A stretch of 64,000 nucleotides of DNA from Geminicoccus harenae (GTDB taxonomy: Bacteria > Pseudomonadota > Alphaproteobacteria > Geminicoccales > Geminicoccaceae), in assembly GCF_019800005.1 (NCBI RefSeq), contig NZ_JABGCL010000024.1, forward strand, positions 1-64,000, in the 5' to 3' direction. Position 1 is the stretch's first letter; every line of letters starts with the position of its first letter. A model generated the notes under the pieces. The model searched no databases. It saw nothing but the letters and a program-made list of their open reading frames with translations, and was not told the origin of the DNA. A program made the translations under genes and the position numbers. Shown in pieces: positions 1 through 9,126 of this stretch.

Positions 1-57
1 CGCATCCGCACCCAGGACTACCGCTGGGACACCACCTTCGCGCGCATGCAACGATGA
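1..57 (+). CDS. 3' end of an unidentified gene, cut by the window start
   Basis: Frame 1 is open from base 1 and ends in TGA at 55-57, giving an 18-residue tail that ends FARMQR. Codon choice is GC-rich at third positions, like the rest of the chromosome, which supports real coding. The tail is too short to assign a family. A glycosyltransferase C-terminus is one possibility by general look only. Beyond the stop the sequence becomes non-coding or IS-derived. Confidence 0.35.
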   Translation, partial: RIRTQDYRWDTTFARMQR

Positions 58-122
58 TCACGGACCCTACACGTAACGCTATGCCTGATGTTATGCCTGA
101 CGCTGGCGGTGGAACGCGACCT

Positions 123-443
123 TCATGCACCAATACATTCATTATCCGGCGGCTTTGCGAACGGTCCGTTACACGCGCCATCCGCCCACACCAGCTCTAA
201 CTGCGGCAAGACAGCCATGGGTGCTGCCTCGATCATATCCCGTGCCCCGACCGTGTCGTGCAGGTTCGCAGCGTGGATGTATGCCAGGAGGATCAGGCCC
301 GACGTATCCACCAGAATGTGCCGCTTGCGCCCGAACGTCTTCCTGGCTGCGCCCGCGCCAGTTGTCGGTGCTGTCTGTGAATTGATCACGCAGGGGGGCA
401 GTTGCGAGTGTACGGCCGGCCCTGTGCGCTGTGCGGACATCAT
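123..443 (-). pseudogene. IS5-family transposase remnant (truncated, decayed)
   Basis: The minus frame keeps the middle part of an IS5/IS1031-type DDE transposase. It shows the hallmark GRKRHILVDTSGL stretch and a later VWADGAC stretch carrying the second catalytic Asp. The position of the first catalytic Asp, normally in an I-D-S-Q motif, reads VINSQT, so Asp has become Asn. The N-terminal DNA-binding part and the C-terminal third with the catalytic Glu are missing, and the frame closes shortly after the second Asp. About 105 codons remain, against roughly 250-300 for an intact enzyme. No flanking inverted repeats were found. It is a dead relic. Confidence 0.75.
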
Positions 444-451
444 TCTATGCG

Positions 452-470
452 ATCGATGCTTTGCATCGAT
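452..470. repeat. Short perfect hairpin beside the IS remnant
   Basis: ATCGATGC at 452-459 is followed by a TTT loop and then GCATCGAT at 463-470, an exact 8-bp inverted repeat. It lies just outside the transposase relic. It might be part of an old IS end or of a terminator, but no T-run follows on either strand. The remaining sequence from 471 to 714 shows no gene, promoter or repeat that I can support. Confidence 0.4.
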
Positions 471-714
471 AGTGGCGTGATAGCATGCACCAGGTACAGC
501 CGGAGCGGACCAGATAGAAGATTGTCTGGGCTATGACCTGTCACGGCCACTTCGATGGACGCCCGAGGCGGCATGACGAAGGGAGAAGCGACTTTAGCCC
601 TCTATTCTACGTCACTCAGGTCGGAAGGATCAGGTCGATCAGGCATGGCGCTCCAGCCAGGACATGCCGATCCAACGCACGAGATGGCCAACGAGCGACG
701 TTACCGACAGTCAA

Positions 715-1395
715 CTAGCCTGCTAAGCGCGCCGCAGGGCGTGCCTTGTCCAGGAGAAACGGCCCCACGACGTCATGCGCCAGATAGAAGGCACGCCGCT
801 CGGGCGGCAGCTCGCGGAACGGGCCGACCTCGCGGCGGCAGCAGGGCGAGGCGCACGCGCAGGCCATCCGTTCCCGTGGGTTGCCGATATAGGTGGAGTA
901 GTCATAGGTGAGCTGGTCGCCCGTGGCGATGTCGCGGAGCGCGATCAGGCGGTAGCCGAGCGGGCTCAGGCGGATCCCGCAGTTCGGCTCGCAGGAATGG
1001 TTGATCAGGTCGTCGATGCTGCCCCGGGGCAACAGGTAGCGGTCGTGGCCGACCTGGAAGCAGTGGATGCTGAGGTCGAGACCCAGCCGCCGCACCTGGG
1101 CTTCGTCGATCATCCCATCGAAATAGCCGGCATCCTCCTCGACCACGATTGCTCGCCCCGCCCGAACCGGGACGGCGGAGAAGATGCCGAGGCCGCAACC
1201 GCGTACATCGGCGATGTAGATGTTCCGGCACCGGCCGAGGTTGCGGCGCATGGCGGCGAGCTCGGCCGGCCCGGGTGCCGACGGAGTGCCGGCAAGCAGG
1301 GCCGGCCTCGGGCGCGGGACTGCCTTCGCCTCGGGCATCATCCCGGCGGCCGGCATGGCAGCCGGCACGGTCGGATCGGTCACCGCTTCGCCCAT
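715..1395 (-). CDS. SET-domain protein, probable protein-lysine methyltransferase
   Basis: The SET fold is visible throughout. An N-terminal GLGIFSAVPVRAG strand is followed by the SAM- and lysine-channel signature LINHSCEPNC and then by LTYDYS. A cysteine-rich post-SET tail reads C-x-C-x4-C-C and could bind zinc. Such enzymes transfer methyl from SAM to lysines, but no bacterial substrate can be named here. The ATG at 1395 is preferred because a GGGGG ribosome site lies 9 bases upstream and a good promoter lies further up. The same frame also opens at 1425 and 1488, but the 1488 start would put the promoter inside the gene. It lies downstream of, and in line with, the c-di-GMP enzyme. Confidence 0.8.
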   Translation of the reverse strand: MGEAVTDPTVPAAMPAAGMMPEAKAVPRPRPALLAGTPSAPGPAELAAMRRNLGRCRNIYIADVRGCGLGIFSAVPVRAGRAIVVEEDAGYFDGMIDEAQVRRLGLDLSIHCFQVGHDRYLLPRGSIDDLINHSCEPNCGIRLSPLGYRLIALRDIATGDQLTYDYSTYIGNPRERMACACASPCCRREVGPFRELPPERRAFYLAHDVVGPFLLDKARPAARLAG

Positions 1396-1436
1396 ATCCA
1401 GAAACCCCCTGCAAGCCGACGCCATCGGCTGAGGGA

Positions 1437-1466
1437 TATCTAAACTATTGGTTGTTTGATGTTCAA
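1437..1466 (-). promoter_or_regulatory. Candidate sigma-70-type promoter for the SET gene
   Basis: On the minus strand TTGAAC (1466-1461) and TAGATA (1442-1437) are separated by 18 bases in an unusually AT-rich patch. Predicted transcription would start near 1430, upstream of the ATG at 1395. This argues against the longer reading frame that opens at 1488. Confidence 0.4.
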
Positions 1467-1524
1467 TCTTTATGTCTTCTGGTTGCATAGATCGTGCCTG
1501 CCTGCGAGAGGCACCAGATGCCGC

Positions 1525-4101
1525 TCAGCCGGCAGCCAGCGCCGGATCGGCTGGCATCGCGAAAGGTACGGGCCGCGACGAGCCAGCGGAAACACGCTCC
1601 TGGGCGGTGCTGATCGTGGCGTCGATGGCGTCGGCTTCCACGGCACGCCCGAACAGGTAGCCCTGCAGCTCGTCACAGCCGATCTCGCGCAGGAAGCGAA
1701 GCTGGTCGGCGTCCTCTACGCCTTCGGCGGTGGTTGCGATGCCGAGCCCGTGGGCCAGCGTGACGATCGCGCGCACGATCGCCTCCGCCTTGGTCGCGCC
1801 GCCCAGGCGCGCCACGAAGGAGCGGTCGATCTTGATCCGGTCGAACGGCAGGCTCTGCAGATAGGACAGGGAAGAGTAGCCGGTGCCGAAATCATCCATG
1901 GCCAAGCGGATGCCGAGTGCCTTCATCTCCAGCAGGACGCCGCGCGCGCCCTCCAGGTCGTGCACCAGGAAACTCTCGGTGATCTCCAGCTCCAGGCGGG
2001 ATGGCTCCAGGCCTGAGCGGTCGAGCGCACGCCGCACCGTAGTGATCAGGCGCGGGCTGCGCAGCTGCACGGGCGACAGGTTGACCGAGACCGGATAGCC
2101 CGGCCAGCGGGCCGCCGCCATGCAGGCCTCTTCCAGCACCCACTCGCCGATCGGCAGGATCAAGCCGGTCCGCTCGGCCACATCGATGAAGCCGCCCGGC
2201 ATCACCAGCCCGCGCTCGGGATGGCGCCAGCGGACCAGGGCCTCGAAGCCGGCGAGCTCGGCCGTGTCGGCCCGGCATTTCGGCTGGAAATGCAGCTCCA
2301 GTTCCTGTGCCTCCAGGGCACGGCGCAGCTCCCGCTCGGTGTCGCGCCGCCGCTGCAGCTCCGAGTTCATCGCCGGCGCATAGAAGCGGAACGTGCCCCG
2401 TCCCTCGCTCTTCGCCTGGTAGAGCGCCAGATCCGCGCAGCGCATCGCCAGGTCCGCCTCGTCCGCGTCGGCCGGCAGCACCGCCACGCCGATGCTGGCG
2501 TTCACGTGGACGGCCTGCCCTTCCAGGTCGAACGGCTCGGCGATAGCCGCGAGCGCCCGGCGGCAGAAGGCCTCGGCCTCGTCCACCCCGCCGCAGCCGG
2601 ACAGGAGGATGGCGAACTCGTCGCCGCCCAGCCGGGCGGCCATGTCGGTGCTGCGCACCAGGGCGCGCAGCCGCGCGGTGACGTCGCACAGGAGCCGGTC
2701 GCCGATCGGGTGGCCCAGCGTGTCGTTGACCTCCTTGAACTTGTCGAGGTCGAGATAAAGGGCGGCGCTGGATCTGGCCTCCACGCGCGCCACGGCCACC
2801 ACCTCGGCCAGCCGCTCGGCGAACATCAGGCGGTTGGGCAGCCCGGTCAGCGGATCGTGCAGCGACAGGAACTCGGCGCGGGCCTTGGCCTCCACCTCGT
2901 CGGTGATGTCGGTGACGGCACCGCGGAAGCGGTCGATCCCGCCTTCCGGGGTCAGGATCGGCAGGCAGGCCAGCCGGAGCGTCCGCTGGCGGCCGCCCGC
3001 GTCGCGGACCGTCGCCCGCAGATCACGCAGCGGCGTGCGGGCCGTGCCGCCGGTCACGCTGGCCCACCCGCCGCTGGCGCTGTCGATCGGGCGCACTACC
3101 GCGACCAGGGAGCGGCCCAGCACCGCGTGGACCGGGATGCCGGTCACCTCCTCGAAGCGCCCCGACACGTAGGTCAGGCGCAGCTCATGGTCGGTCTCGA
3201 AGATCCAGTCCGAGGACGAGGTGGCAACGTCGCGAAAGCGCCCCTCGCTGGCCGCCACCGTCACGGCGGCGCGGCGCAGGGAGCGGCCGGTCAGGATGAT
3301 CAGCAAGAGCAGGCCGGCCGCCGCCGCGGCGAGCCAGGGCAGGGCGGCATGCAGCAGCATCGTGCCCGGCCGGTCCGGTCGCCAGCGCAGCCAGCCGAGC
3401 TGGGCGTCATCGGCAGCCACCAGCGGCAGGGCTGCCCAATGGCCCGGGCGCTCGCTCAGGACCAGTTCGAATTCCAGGTCGTTCAGGAGATAGTCGGCGG
3501 CGATCTTGCGGACCACCTCCTCATCCAGGACATCGACGAACACCAGCAACGGCGCGGTCTCGGTGGTGGCACCCGCCACCGTGTCGTCATGCGGGAAGAT
3601 CATGACCGCAGCGGCGAGTGCCGGCCTGCCCGCGACGGTCACCGCACCCACTGCCGCCTGGCCGTCACGCCCGCCGCGGCTGCGCGCCTGCCGCAGGAGC
3701 CGCTCGAGGCCATGGCCGATCACCTCGGCCGCATCGACCGGCACGATCTCGCCGCGATCGACGGCATAGGGGGTATCGCCCGCCGCATCGATGATGAAGA
3801 CATATTCGTAGCCGAGCGAATCGTAGATGTTGCTGCCGTAATTGGCGCCATCATACACCCATTCGACATTCACCGTCGGATGGATGTTGCGATAGGCTTC
3901 CGACCAGAGCGCATAATCGCGGACGACGCGGCCGATCTCCGCGTTGCGGGCCTGGATCGCGGTCGCGGCCAGCCGTGCGGAGGCGGCCGACGCGGCCAGA
4001 TCCTGCTCACGGGTCCCGAGGCCGACTACGGCGGCAAGCCCCACGGCACCGGCGATCACCAGAGCGGCGAAGCTCGTGACCAGGCGCAGGCCGAACCGCA
4101 T
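1525..4101 (-). CDS. Membrane CHASE4-PAS-GGDEF-EAL cyclic-di-GMP enzyme
   Basis: This 858-residue protein has an N-terminal membrane segment (about residues 5-27), a periplasmic CHASE4-like sensor region, a second membrane segment near 255-275, a PAS domain, then GGDEF and EAL domains. The GGDEF motif is intact near residue 492. An RxxD inhibitory site (RSTD) lies exactly five residues before it. The EAL domain keeps FEALVRW near 619, SVNLSP, EITES, MDDFGTGYSS, IKIDRS and TAEGVE, so both synthesis and breakdown of c-di-GMP look possible. The ATG at 4101 gives a clean signal-anchor (MRFGLRLV). The frame also opens at GTG 4167 and ATG 4158. It is transcribed towards the SET gene, 129 bases away from that gene's chosen start. 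Confidence 0.9.
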   Translation of the reverse strand: MRFGLRLVTSFAALVIAGAVGLAAVVGLGTREQDLAASAASARLAATAIQARNAEIGRVVRDYALWSEAYRNIHPTVNVEWVYDGANYGSNIYDSLGYEYVFIIDAAGDTPYAVDRGEIVPVDAAEVIGHGLERLLRQARSRGGRDGQAAVGAVTVAGRPALAAAVMIFPHDDTVAGATTETAPLLVFVDVLDEEVVRKIAADYLLNDLEFELVLSERPGHWAALPLVAADDAQLGWLRWRPDRPGTMLLHAALPWLAAAAAGLLLLIILTGRSLRRAAVTVAASEGRFRDVATSSSDWIFETDHELRLTYVSGRFEEVTGIPVHAVLGRSLVAVVRPIDSASGGWASVTGGTARTPLRDLRATVRDAGGRQRTLRLACLPILTPEGGIDRFRGAVTDITDEVEAKARAEFLSLHDPLTGLPNRLMFAERLAEVVAVARVEARSSAALYLDLDKFKEVNDTLGHPIGDRLLCDVTARLRALVRSTDMAARLGGDEFAILLSGCGGVDEAEAFCRRALAAIAEPFDLEGQAVHVNASIGVAVLPADADEADLAMRCADLALYQAKSEGRGTFRFYAPAMNSELQRRRDTERELRRALEAQELELHFQPKCRADTAELAGFEALVRWRHPERGLVMPGGFIDVAERTGLILPIGEWVLEEACMAAARWPGYPVSVNLSPVQLRSPRLITTVRRALDRSGLEPSRLELEITESFLVHDLEGARGVLLEMKALGIRLAMDDFGTGYSSLSYLQSLPFDRIKIDRSFVARLGGATKAEAIVRAIVTLAHGLGIATTAEGVEDADQLRFLREIGCDELQGYLFGRAVEADAIDATISTAQERVSAGSSRPVPFAMPADPALAAG

Positions 4102-4266
4102 GCCGCAGCCCCGGACCGATTCCGCCCCGCAGATACGCCGGAACAACGCGATCGACATGATCTGCACACCTGCTGGCTGCCCGTCGTCGCGACCTTGCCA
4201 TGGTAATCCTAAGAAAGGATGAACCCGCCCGACACGAACCGGCAGCCGCTCCGGCCTGCCCGCAGG

Positions 4267-5445
4267 TCAGACGGGCACCCGCTCCGGCCGATCCTGTGCG
4301 TCGGTATTGCGCGGGTCATGGGCCATGCGGTGCGGGATCGGCTGGCGCGGGAAGCCTTTCATGCCGTGGGCTTCCTCCGTCTCGTCACGCGGAATCTCGA
4401 CCGGGCTCAGCACGTAGGCGGTGAGCAGTTCCGCCACCGAGCGCAGCGCGTGCATGTGCACCCGCTCATAGCCGTGCGACGCATCGACTCCGAAGGTGAC
4501 GAGCGCGTTGCGGATGTCGTGGCCCGCCACCAGCGCCGCGGCGGCATCGGAACGATAGTAGCGGAACACGTCCTTCTGGTAGCGGATGTCATGCTCGCGG
4601 CACAGCCGCACCAGCGAGCGGGTCAGGTGATAGTCGAACGGGCCGGTCTGGTCGGCCATCGCCACCGTCACCCCGAACTCGGCCGAGTCCTGCCCGGGGC
4701 CGGTCGTGCCGTTGTCCACCGCGACCACCGCGGCCACGTCGTCGGTGAGTGCCGAGGACGCGCCCACCCCGACTTCCTCAGCGATGGTGAACACGAAATG
4801 CGTGTCGACCGCCGGCTGCTCGCCATACGCCGCCAGCGCCTTGAGTGCCGCCAGCATCAGCGCCACGCCGGCCTTGTCGTCGAGATGGCGGGAAACGACA
4901 TAGCCGTTCGCCACGAACTCCGGCTGCGGGTCGATCGCGACGATGTCGCCGATTTCCACACCCAGGCGGGTCAGATCGCGCCGGCTGGCAACGCCCGCAT
5001 CCAGGCGCAGCTCGACATGGCGCCAGCCCACCGGCAGCGTGTCGACCTCCTCGTTGAAGATGTGGCCCGAGGCCTTGAGCGGCAGGATCGTGCCGCGGAC
5101 ATAGCCCTGCTCGGTGAACACGGTGACCCTGGCGCCCTCGGCGAAGCGCGCTGACCAGGTGCCGATCGGGACGAGCTCCAGCCGGCCATTGTCCTTGAGC
5201 TGCTTCACCTGCGCGCCCAGCGTGTCCAGGTGGGACACGATCGCGCGCGCGGGCCGGCTCTCCTTGCCGGCCACCACCGCCCGCACCGCGCCGCGTCTGG
5301 TGAGCGTCGGCACCAAGCCCAGCCGCTCCAGCTCCATGCAGACCTCGCGCACGATCGTGTCGGTGAACCCGGTCGGGCTCGGCACCTCGAGCAGGCGGGC
5401 GAGCTGCGCTGCGAGATATTCCGTGTCGATCGCCAGTCGCGCCAT
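4267..5445 (-). CDS. M42-family peptidase of the NAGGN osmolyte system
   Basis: This 392-residue protein resembles the M42 aminopeptidase-like family that accompanies NAGGN synthesis genes. A metal-binding HLDTLG stretch, a second DDKAG stretch and a TIAEEVG glutamate motif are all in the expected order for a two-metal peptidase. Its likely job is turnover of N-acetylglutaminylglutamine amide or a related peptide, but that is inferred from position. The ATG at 5445 starts MARLAID. The open frame upstream of it is low-quality and overlaps the intercistronic hairpin. It is the last gene of the asnO-ngg-peptidase operon, 160 bases after ngg. Confidence 0.85.
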   Translation of the reverse strand: MARLAIDTEYLAAQLARLLEVPSPTGFTDTIVREVCMELERLGLVPTLTRRGAVRAVVAGKESRPARAIVSHLDTLGAQVKQLKDNGRLELVPIGTWSARFAEGARVTVFTEQGYVRGTILPLKASGHIFNEEVDTLPVGWRHVELRLDAGVASRRDLTRLGVEIGDIVAIDPQPEFVANGYVVSRHLDDKAGVALMLAALKALAAYGEQPAVDTHFVFTIAEEVGVGASSALTDDVAAVVAVDNGTTGPGQDSAEFGVTVAMADQTGPFDYHLTRSLVRLCREHDIRYQKDVFRYYRSDAAAALVAGHDIRNALVTFGVDASHGYERVHMHALRSVAELLTAYVLSPVEIPRDETEEAHGMKGFPRQPIPHRMAHDPRNTDAQDRPERVPV

Positions 5446-5548
5446 GTCGCTCCGCCCAAAGCTGCCGGCGTCGGTCCGCCAGGACCGCCGCACGGACCAT
5501 GGGTTAGGCAAAAGCCGGACGCCACGGAAGGGCGCAATTCGGCCGGGC

Positions 5549-5579
5549 CGGGTGCCGGCGGTGGTTCCGCCGGCACCCG
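5549..5579. repeat. Perfect 13-bp intercistronic hairpin between ngg and the peptidase gene
   Basis: The left arm 5549-5561 and right arm 5567-5579 are exact complements (CGGGTGCCGGCGG and its complement) around a five-base loop, TGGTT. No T-run follows on the minus strand, so simple intrinsic termination is unlikely. It could stabilise the upstream asnO-ngg message or partly attenuate readthrough into the peptidase gene. Confidence 0.65.
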
Positions 5580-5605
5580 TCACTTCGGAAGCGCGGTCGC
5601 CGACC

Positions 5606-7333
5606 TTACGCGCGGCTGGTTGCCGCGATCTCGGCGACCCGCTCGGCCAGCACCGCCTGCCGGACCGCCGCCGGCACCGAGTTGGGGAACAGGAGGTCGA
5701 TGAACCGCTCCGCAGTGGGCTGGGGCTGATGGTTGGCGAGGCCCGGCCGCTCGTTGGCCTCGATGAACACATAGTCCGGCTCGCGCGGCGAGCGGATCAT
5801 GAAGTCGATGCCCACGACCGGAATGTCGATTGCGCGCGCCGCGCGGATGCCTGCCTCGATCAGGCGCGGGTGGACCTCGTCGGTCACGTCGTGGATCGTG
5901 CCGCCCGTATGGAGGTTGGCGGTGCGCCGCACCTGGATCTCGATGCCGGCCGGCGGCACGTCCTCCAGACGGTAGCCTTCGGCCGCCACGCAGCGCAGGG
6001 TTTCCGCATCGAGCGGGATCGTGGATTCGCCCCCGGTTGCGGCGGCACGGCGCCGGCACTGGACCTGGATCAGCTCCTTGAGCGAGCTCTTGCCGTCCCC
6101 GGTGACCCGGGGCGGCCGGCGTATCGCTGCCGCGACCAGGCGGAAGCCGATGATCACGAGCCGCAGATCCTCGCCCTCGGCTCGCCGCTCGACCAGCACC
6201 CGGTCGCAGTGGTGGCGCGCTGTCTCGACCGCGGCTTCCACGGCCTCGATCGTGTCCAGCCCCACGGCGACGCCGCGGCCCTGCTCGCCACGTGCAGGCT
6301 TCACGACCACGCTGCCGTGGCTCTTCAGGAACGCCTCCAGCGTCGCCCGATCGCGCGCCTCGACCTGCTCCGGCACCACCACGCCCGCCGCCTCGACGAT
6401 CCGGCGCGTGACGGCCTTGTCGTCGCAGATGCTGACCGCGACCCCGCTGGTGAGCTCGCTCAGGCTCTCCCGGCAATGGATCGAGCGCCCGCCCAGCGAC
6501 AAGCGGAAGAAGCCGCCTTCGGCATCGGTGACGTTGACGTCGATGCCGCGCCGGCGCGCCTCGTCCACGATGATCCGCGCATAGGGATTGAGTGCGGCAT
6601 CGGGGGTCGGGCCGGTGAACAGCCGTTCGTTGATCGGGTTCTTGCGCTTCATGGTGAAGAACGGCACCCGCTTGAAGCCCAGCTTCTCATAGAGCGCGAT
6701 CGCCTGCTCGTTGTCGTGCATGACGGTGAGATCGACATAGGCGGCGCCGCGGCCGGAAAGGAACTCTATCGCAGCACGTACCAGCGCCTCACCGATGCCG
6801 GGCTGGACCGCCTGCGGGTCCACCGCCAGGCACCAGAAGGAGGAGCCGCGCTCAGGGTCACCAAAGGCTGCCTGATGATCGATGGCCATGATCGTGCCGA
6901 GGATCTGCCCGCTCGCCTCGTCCTCGGCGACCATCAGCCGGATCGCTTCGGAATGGGTGAGGCCATCGAAATAGTCCGGCCGGATCGAAACCATGTGCCG
7001 GGTGGCGTAGAGCCCGTTCACGGCATCCATGTCCGCTGGATCCTGGATGAGGCGGATCCGGAAGCCCAGCATCGGCCGGGTGCCCGGCTCGTAGTCGGCG
7101 AGGTCCAGGCGGTAGGTGTGCGACGGGTCCAGGAACATCTCGTGCGGTGCCAGGGACAGGATCACATGCGGATCCTGCACATAGATCGCCACGTCGCGAC
7201 GCTCCGCTCCTTCGGAGCGCATTGCCGCGACGAGCCGTTCCGGCTGGTCGAAGGTCTGGCCGAACAGGAGGGAGCCCCAGCCACAATCGACCGAGGCCTC
7301 GCGCCTGGTCGCCATCTCGCTCGCGGTCGCCAT
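5606..7333 (-). CDS. ngg: N-acetylglutaminylglutamine synthetase (GNAT plus ATP-grasp)
   Basis: This 575-residue two-domain enzyme acetylates glutamine and ligates it to a second glutamine, the first stage of NAGGN synthesis. The N-terminal half is a GNAT fold with MHDNEQAIALYEKLGFKRV-type signatures. The C-terminal half is ATP-grasp, with VVVKPARGEQGRGV and a metal/ATP stretch VFIEANERPG. The domain order matches the known Ngg family. ATG 7333 was chosen; GTG 7345 and ATG 7315 are in the same frame. The start lies 17 bases after the asnO stop, so the two are surely co-transcribed. Confidence 0.9.
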   Translation of the reverse strand: MATASEMATRREASVDCGWGSLLFGQTFDQPERLVAAMRSEGAERRDVAIYVQDPHVILSLAPHEMFLDPSHTYRLDLADYEPGTRPMLGFRIRLIQDPADMDAVNGLYATRHMVSIRPDYFDGLTHSEAIRLMVAEDEASGQILGTIMAIDHQAAFGDPERGSSFWCLAVDPQAVQPGIGEALVRAAIEFLSGRGAAYVDLTVMHDNEQAIALYEKLGFKRVPFFTMKRKNPINERLFTGPTPDAALNPYARIIVDEARRRGIDVNVTDAEGGFFRLSLGGRSIHCRESLSELTSGVAVSICDDKAVTRRIVEAAGVVVPEQVEARDRATLEAFLKSHGSVVVKPARGEQGRGVAVGLDTIEAVEAAVETARHHCDRVLVERRAEGEDLRLVIIGFRLVAAAIRRPPRVTGDGKSSLKELIQVQCRRRAAATGGESTIPLDAETLRCVAAEGYRLEDVPPAGIEIQVRRTANLHTGGTIHDVTDEVHPRLIEAGIRAARAIDIPVVGIDFMIRSPREPDYVFIEANERPGLANHQPQPTAERFIDLLFPNSVPAAVRQAVLAERVAEIAATSRA

Positions 7334-7350
7334 CTCGCTCGTCACCCCGC

Positions 7351-9126
7351 TCAGATCCCCTGCTCCTGCAGCCACAGCTCCAGCAGCCCGACCTGCCAGA
7401 GCTCCGAGCCGCGCAACGGCGTGATGGCATCGCGCGGGTTGGCGTAGAGCCGCTCCAGATAGTCCTGGCGGAACAGGCCGCGTTCCCGGGCAGCCTGGCT
7501 GGACAGGGCATCGCGCACGAGGTCCAGCCGGTTGCCCTCGATGTATTTCAGGCTCGGCACCGGGAAATAGCCCTTCTCCCGGTCGATCACCGCGGACGGG
7601 ATGACCTTGCGGGCGGCTTCCTTCAGCACGCCCTTGCCGCCCTGCGCCAGCTTGTGCCGGGATGGGATACGGGCGGCGAACTCGGCGAGCTCGTAATCGA
7701 GGAAGGGCACGCGCGCTTCCAGGCCGAAGGCCATGGTCATGTTGTCGACCCGCTTGACCGGGTCGTCCACCAGCATGACCGTGCTGTCCAGGCGCAGCGC
7801 CTTGTCGACCGGGTCGTCGGCCCCGGGCTGGCCGAAGCTCTCGGCGACGAAGGCACGCGCCTCGTCCCTGTCGATCTGCCACTCGGGCGTCAGCTCCCGG
7901 CCGAGCCGCGTGTGGTCGCGATCGAAGAAGCGCCTAGCATATTCGGCCACCGGGTCGTTGGAGCCGGCGAGCGGCGGATACCAGTGATAGCCGCCGAAGA
8001 CCTCGTCGGCCCCCTGGCCGGACAGCACCACCTTCACGTGGCGCGCCACTTCCTTGGAGAGGAGGTAGAAGGCCACGTTGTCGTAGGAGACCATCGGCTC
8101 GGACATGGCGCGGATGGCGCCGGGCAGTGCCTCCAGCATCTCCCGTTCCGGCACGAAGATCTTGTGGTGGCGGGTTCCGTAATGCTGGGCGATCAGGTCG
8201 GAATAGCGGAACTCGTCGCCCTTCTCGCCATTGGCTGCCTCGAAGCCGATCGAGAAGGTTTCGAGCCCCGACTGGCCGAACTCGGCGAGCAGGCCCACGA
8301 TCAGGCTGGAGTCGAGGCCGCCCGAGAGCAGCACGCCCACCGGCACGTCGGCCACCATCCGGCGCAGCACTGCCTGGCGGAATTCCTCGAGCAGCAGGTC
8401 GCGCCATTCCTCGGCCGGTCGGGCCTCGTCCTCGGCGCTCCGCGTGTAGCTGATCCGCCAGTAGACCTCGTCGCGGCTGGTGCCGTCCGGCTCGATCACC
8501 CGCACGGTCGCCGGCGGCAGCTTGCGGACACCCTTCAGGATGGTCCACGGCGCCGGCACCACGGCATGGAAGGTCATGTAGAACTGCAGGGCGACGCGAT
8601 CGATCGACTTGTCCACCCGGCCGCTCCTGACCAGGGCAGGCAGCGAGGAGGCGAACAGCAGGGCGCCATCGGATTCGGCGAGATAGAGCGGCTTGATCCC
8701 GAACCGGTCGCGCGCCAGCACGAGCCGGCCGCTCTCGCGCTCATGAATCGCGAACGCGAACATGCCGTTGAAGCGGCGCACGCAGTCCGTGCCCCAGGCA
8801 TGGTAGGCCTTGAGGATCACCTCGGTGTCGGCATGGGAGAAGAAGCCGTAGCCCAGGCCCTCCAGCTCGGCGCGCAACTCCCGATAATTGTAGACGCAAC
8901 CGTTGAAGGCGATGCTGAGCCCGAGGTCGGGATCGACCATCGGCTGCTCGCCGCGGGCCGACAGGTCGATGATGCTGAGCCGGCGGTGGCCGAGCGTCAC
9001 CCGGCCGCGCGCCAGGATCCCGCTATCGTCCGGTCCGCGTGCCGCGAGGGCATCGTTCATCGCCTCGGTGGCAGCCGTCCCGGCCGGCCGGCCATCGAAG
9101 CGCGCCTCGCCGCAGAACCCGCACAT
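7351..9126 (-). CDS. asnO: N-acetylglutaminylglutamine amidotransferase (AsnB-like)
   Basis: This 591-residue asparagine-synthetase-type enzyme amidates N-acetylglutaminylglutamine to the osmoprotectant NAGGN. Met-Cys-Gly at the N-terminus exposes the class II amidotransferase catalytic Cys2. RRLSIIDLS and NGCVYNYRELR are typical glutaminase motifs. The synthetase half carries the PP-loop LLSGGLDSSLI near residue 265. The start ATG has a GAGGAG ribosome site ten bases upstream. It heads the NAGGN operon and is divergent from a dipeptide-type ABC transporter. Osmotic induction is known for this pathway in other bacteria; no specific operator is proven here. Confidence 0.92.
   Translation of the reverse strand: MCGFCGEARFDGRPAGTAATEAMNDALAARGPDDSGILARGRVTLGHRRLSIIDLSARGEQPMVDPDLGLSIAFNGCVYNYRELRAELEGLGYGFFSHADTEVILKAYHAWGTDCVRRFNGMFAFAIHERESGRLVLARDRFGIKPLYLAESDGALLFASSLPALVRSGRVDKSIDRVALQFYMTFHAVVPAPWTILKGVRKLPPATVRVIEPDGTSRDEVYWRISYTRSAEDEARPAEEWRDLLLEEFRQAVLRRMVADVPVGVLLSGGLDSSLIVGLLAEFGQSGLETFSIGFEAANGEKGDEFRYSDLIAQHYGTRHHKIFVPEREMLEALPGAIRAMSEPMVSYDNVAFYLLSKEVARHVKVVLSGQGADEVFGGYHWYPPLAGSNDPVAEYARRFFDRDHTRLGRELTPEWQIDRDEARAFVAESFGQPGADDPVDKALRLDSTVMLVDDPVKRVDNMTMAFGLEARVPFLDYELAEFAARIPSRHKLAQGGKGVLKEAARKVIPSAVIDREKGYFPVPSLKYIEGNRLDLVRDALSSQAARERGLFRQDYLERLYANPRDAITPLRGSELWQVGLLELWLQEQGI

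Noticed and set aside
2221..4206. Long plus-strand open frame across the GGDEF-EAL gene
   Set aside because: High GC at codon third positions opens the complementary frame; the minus strand carries all catalytic motifs.
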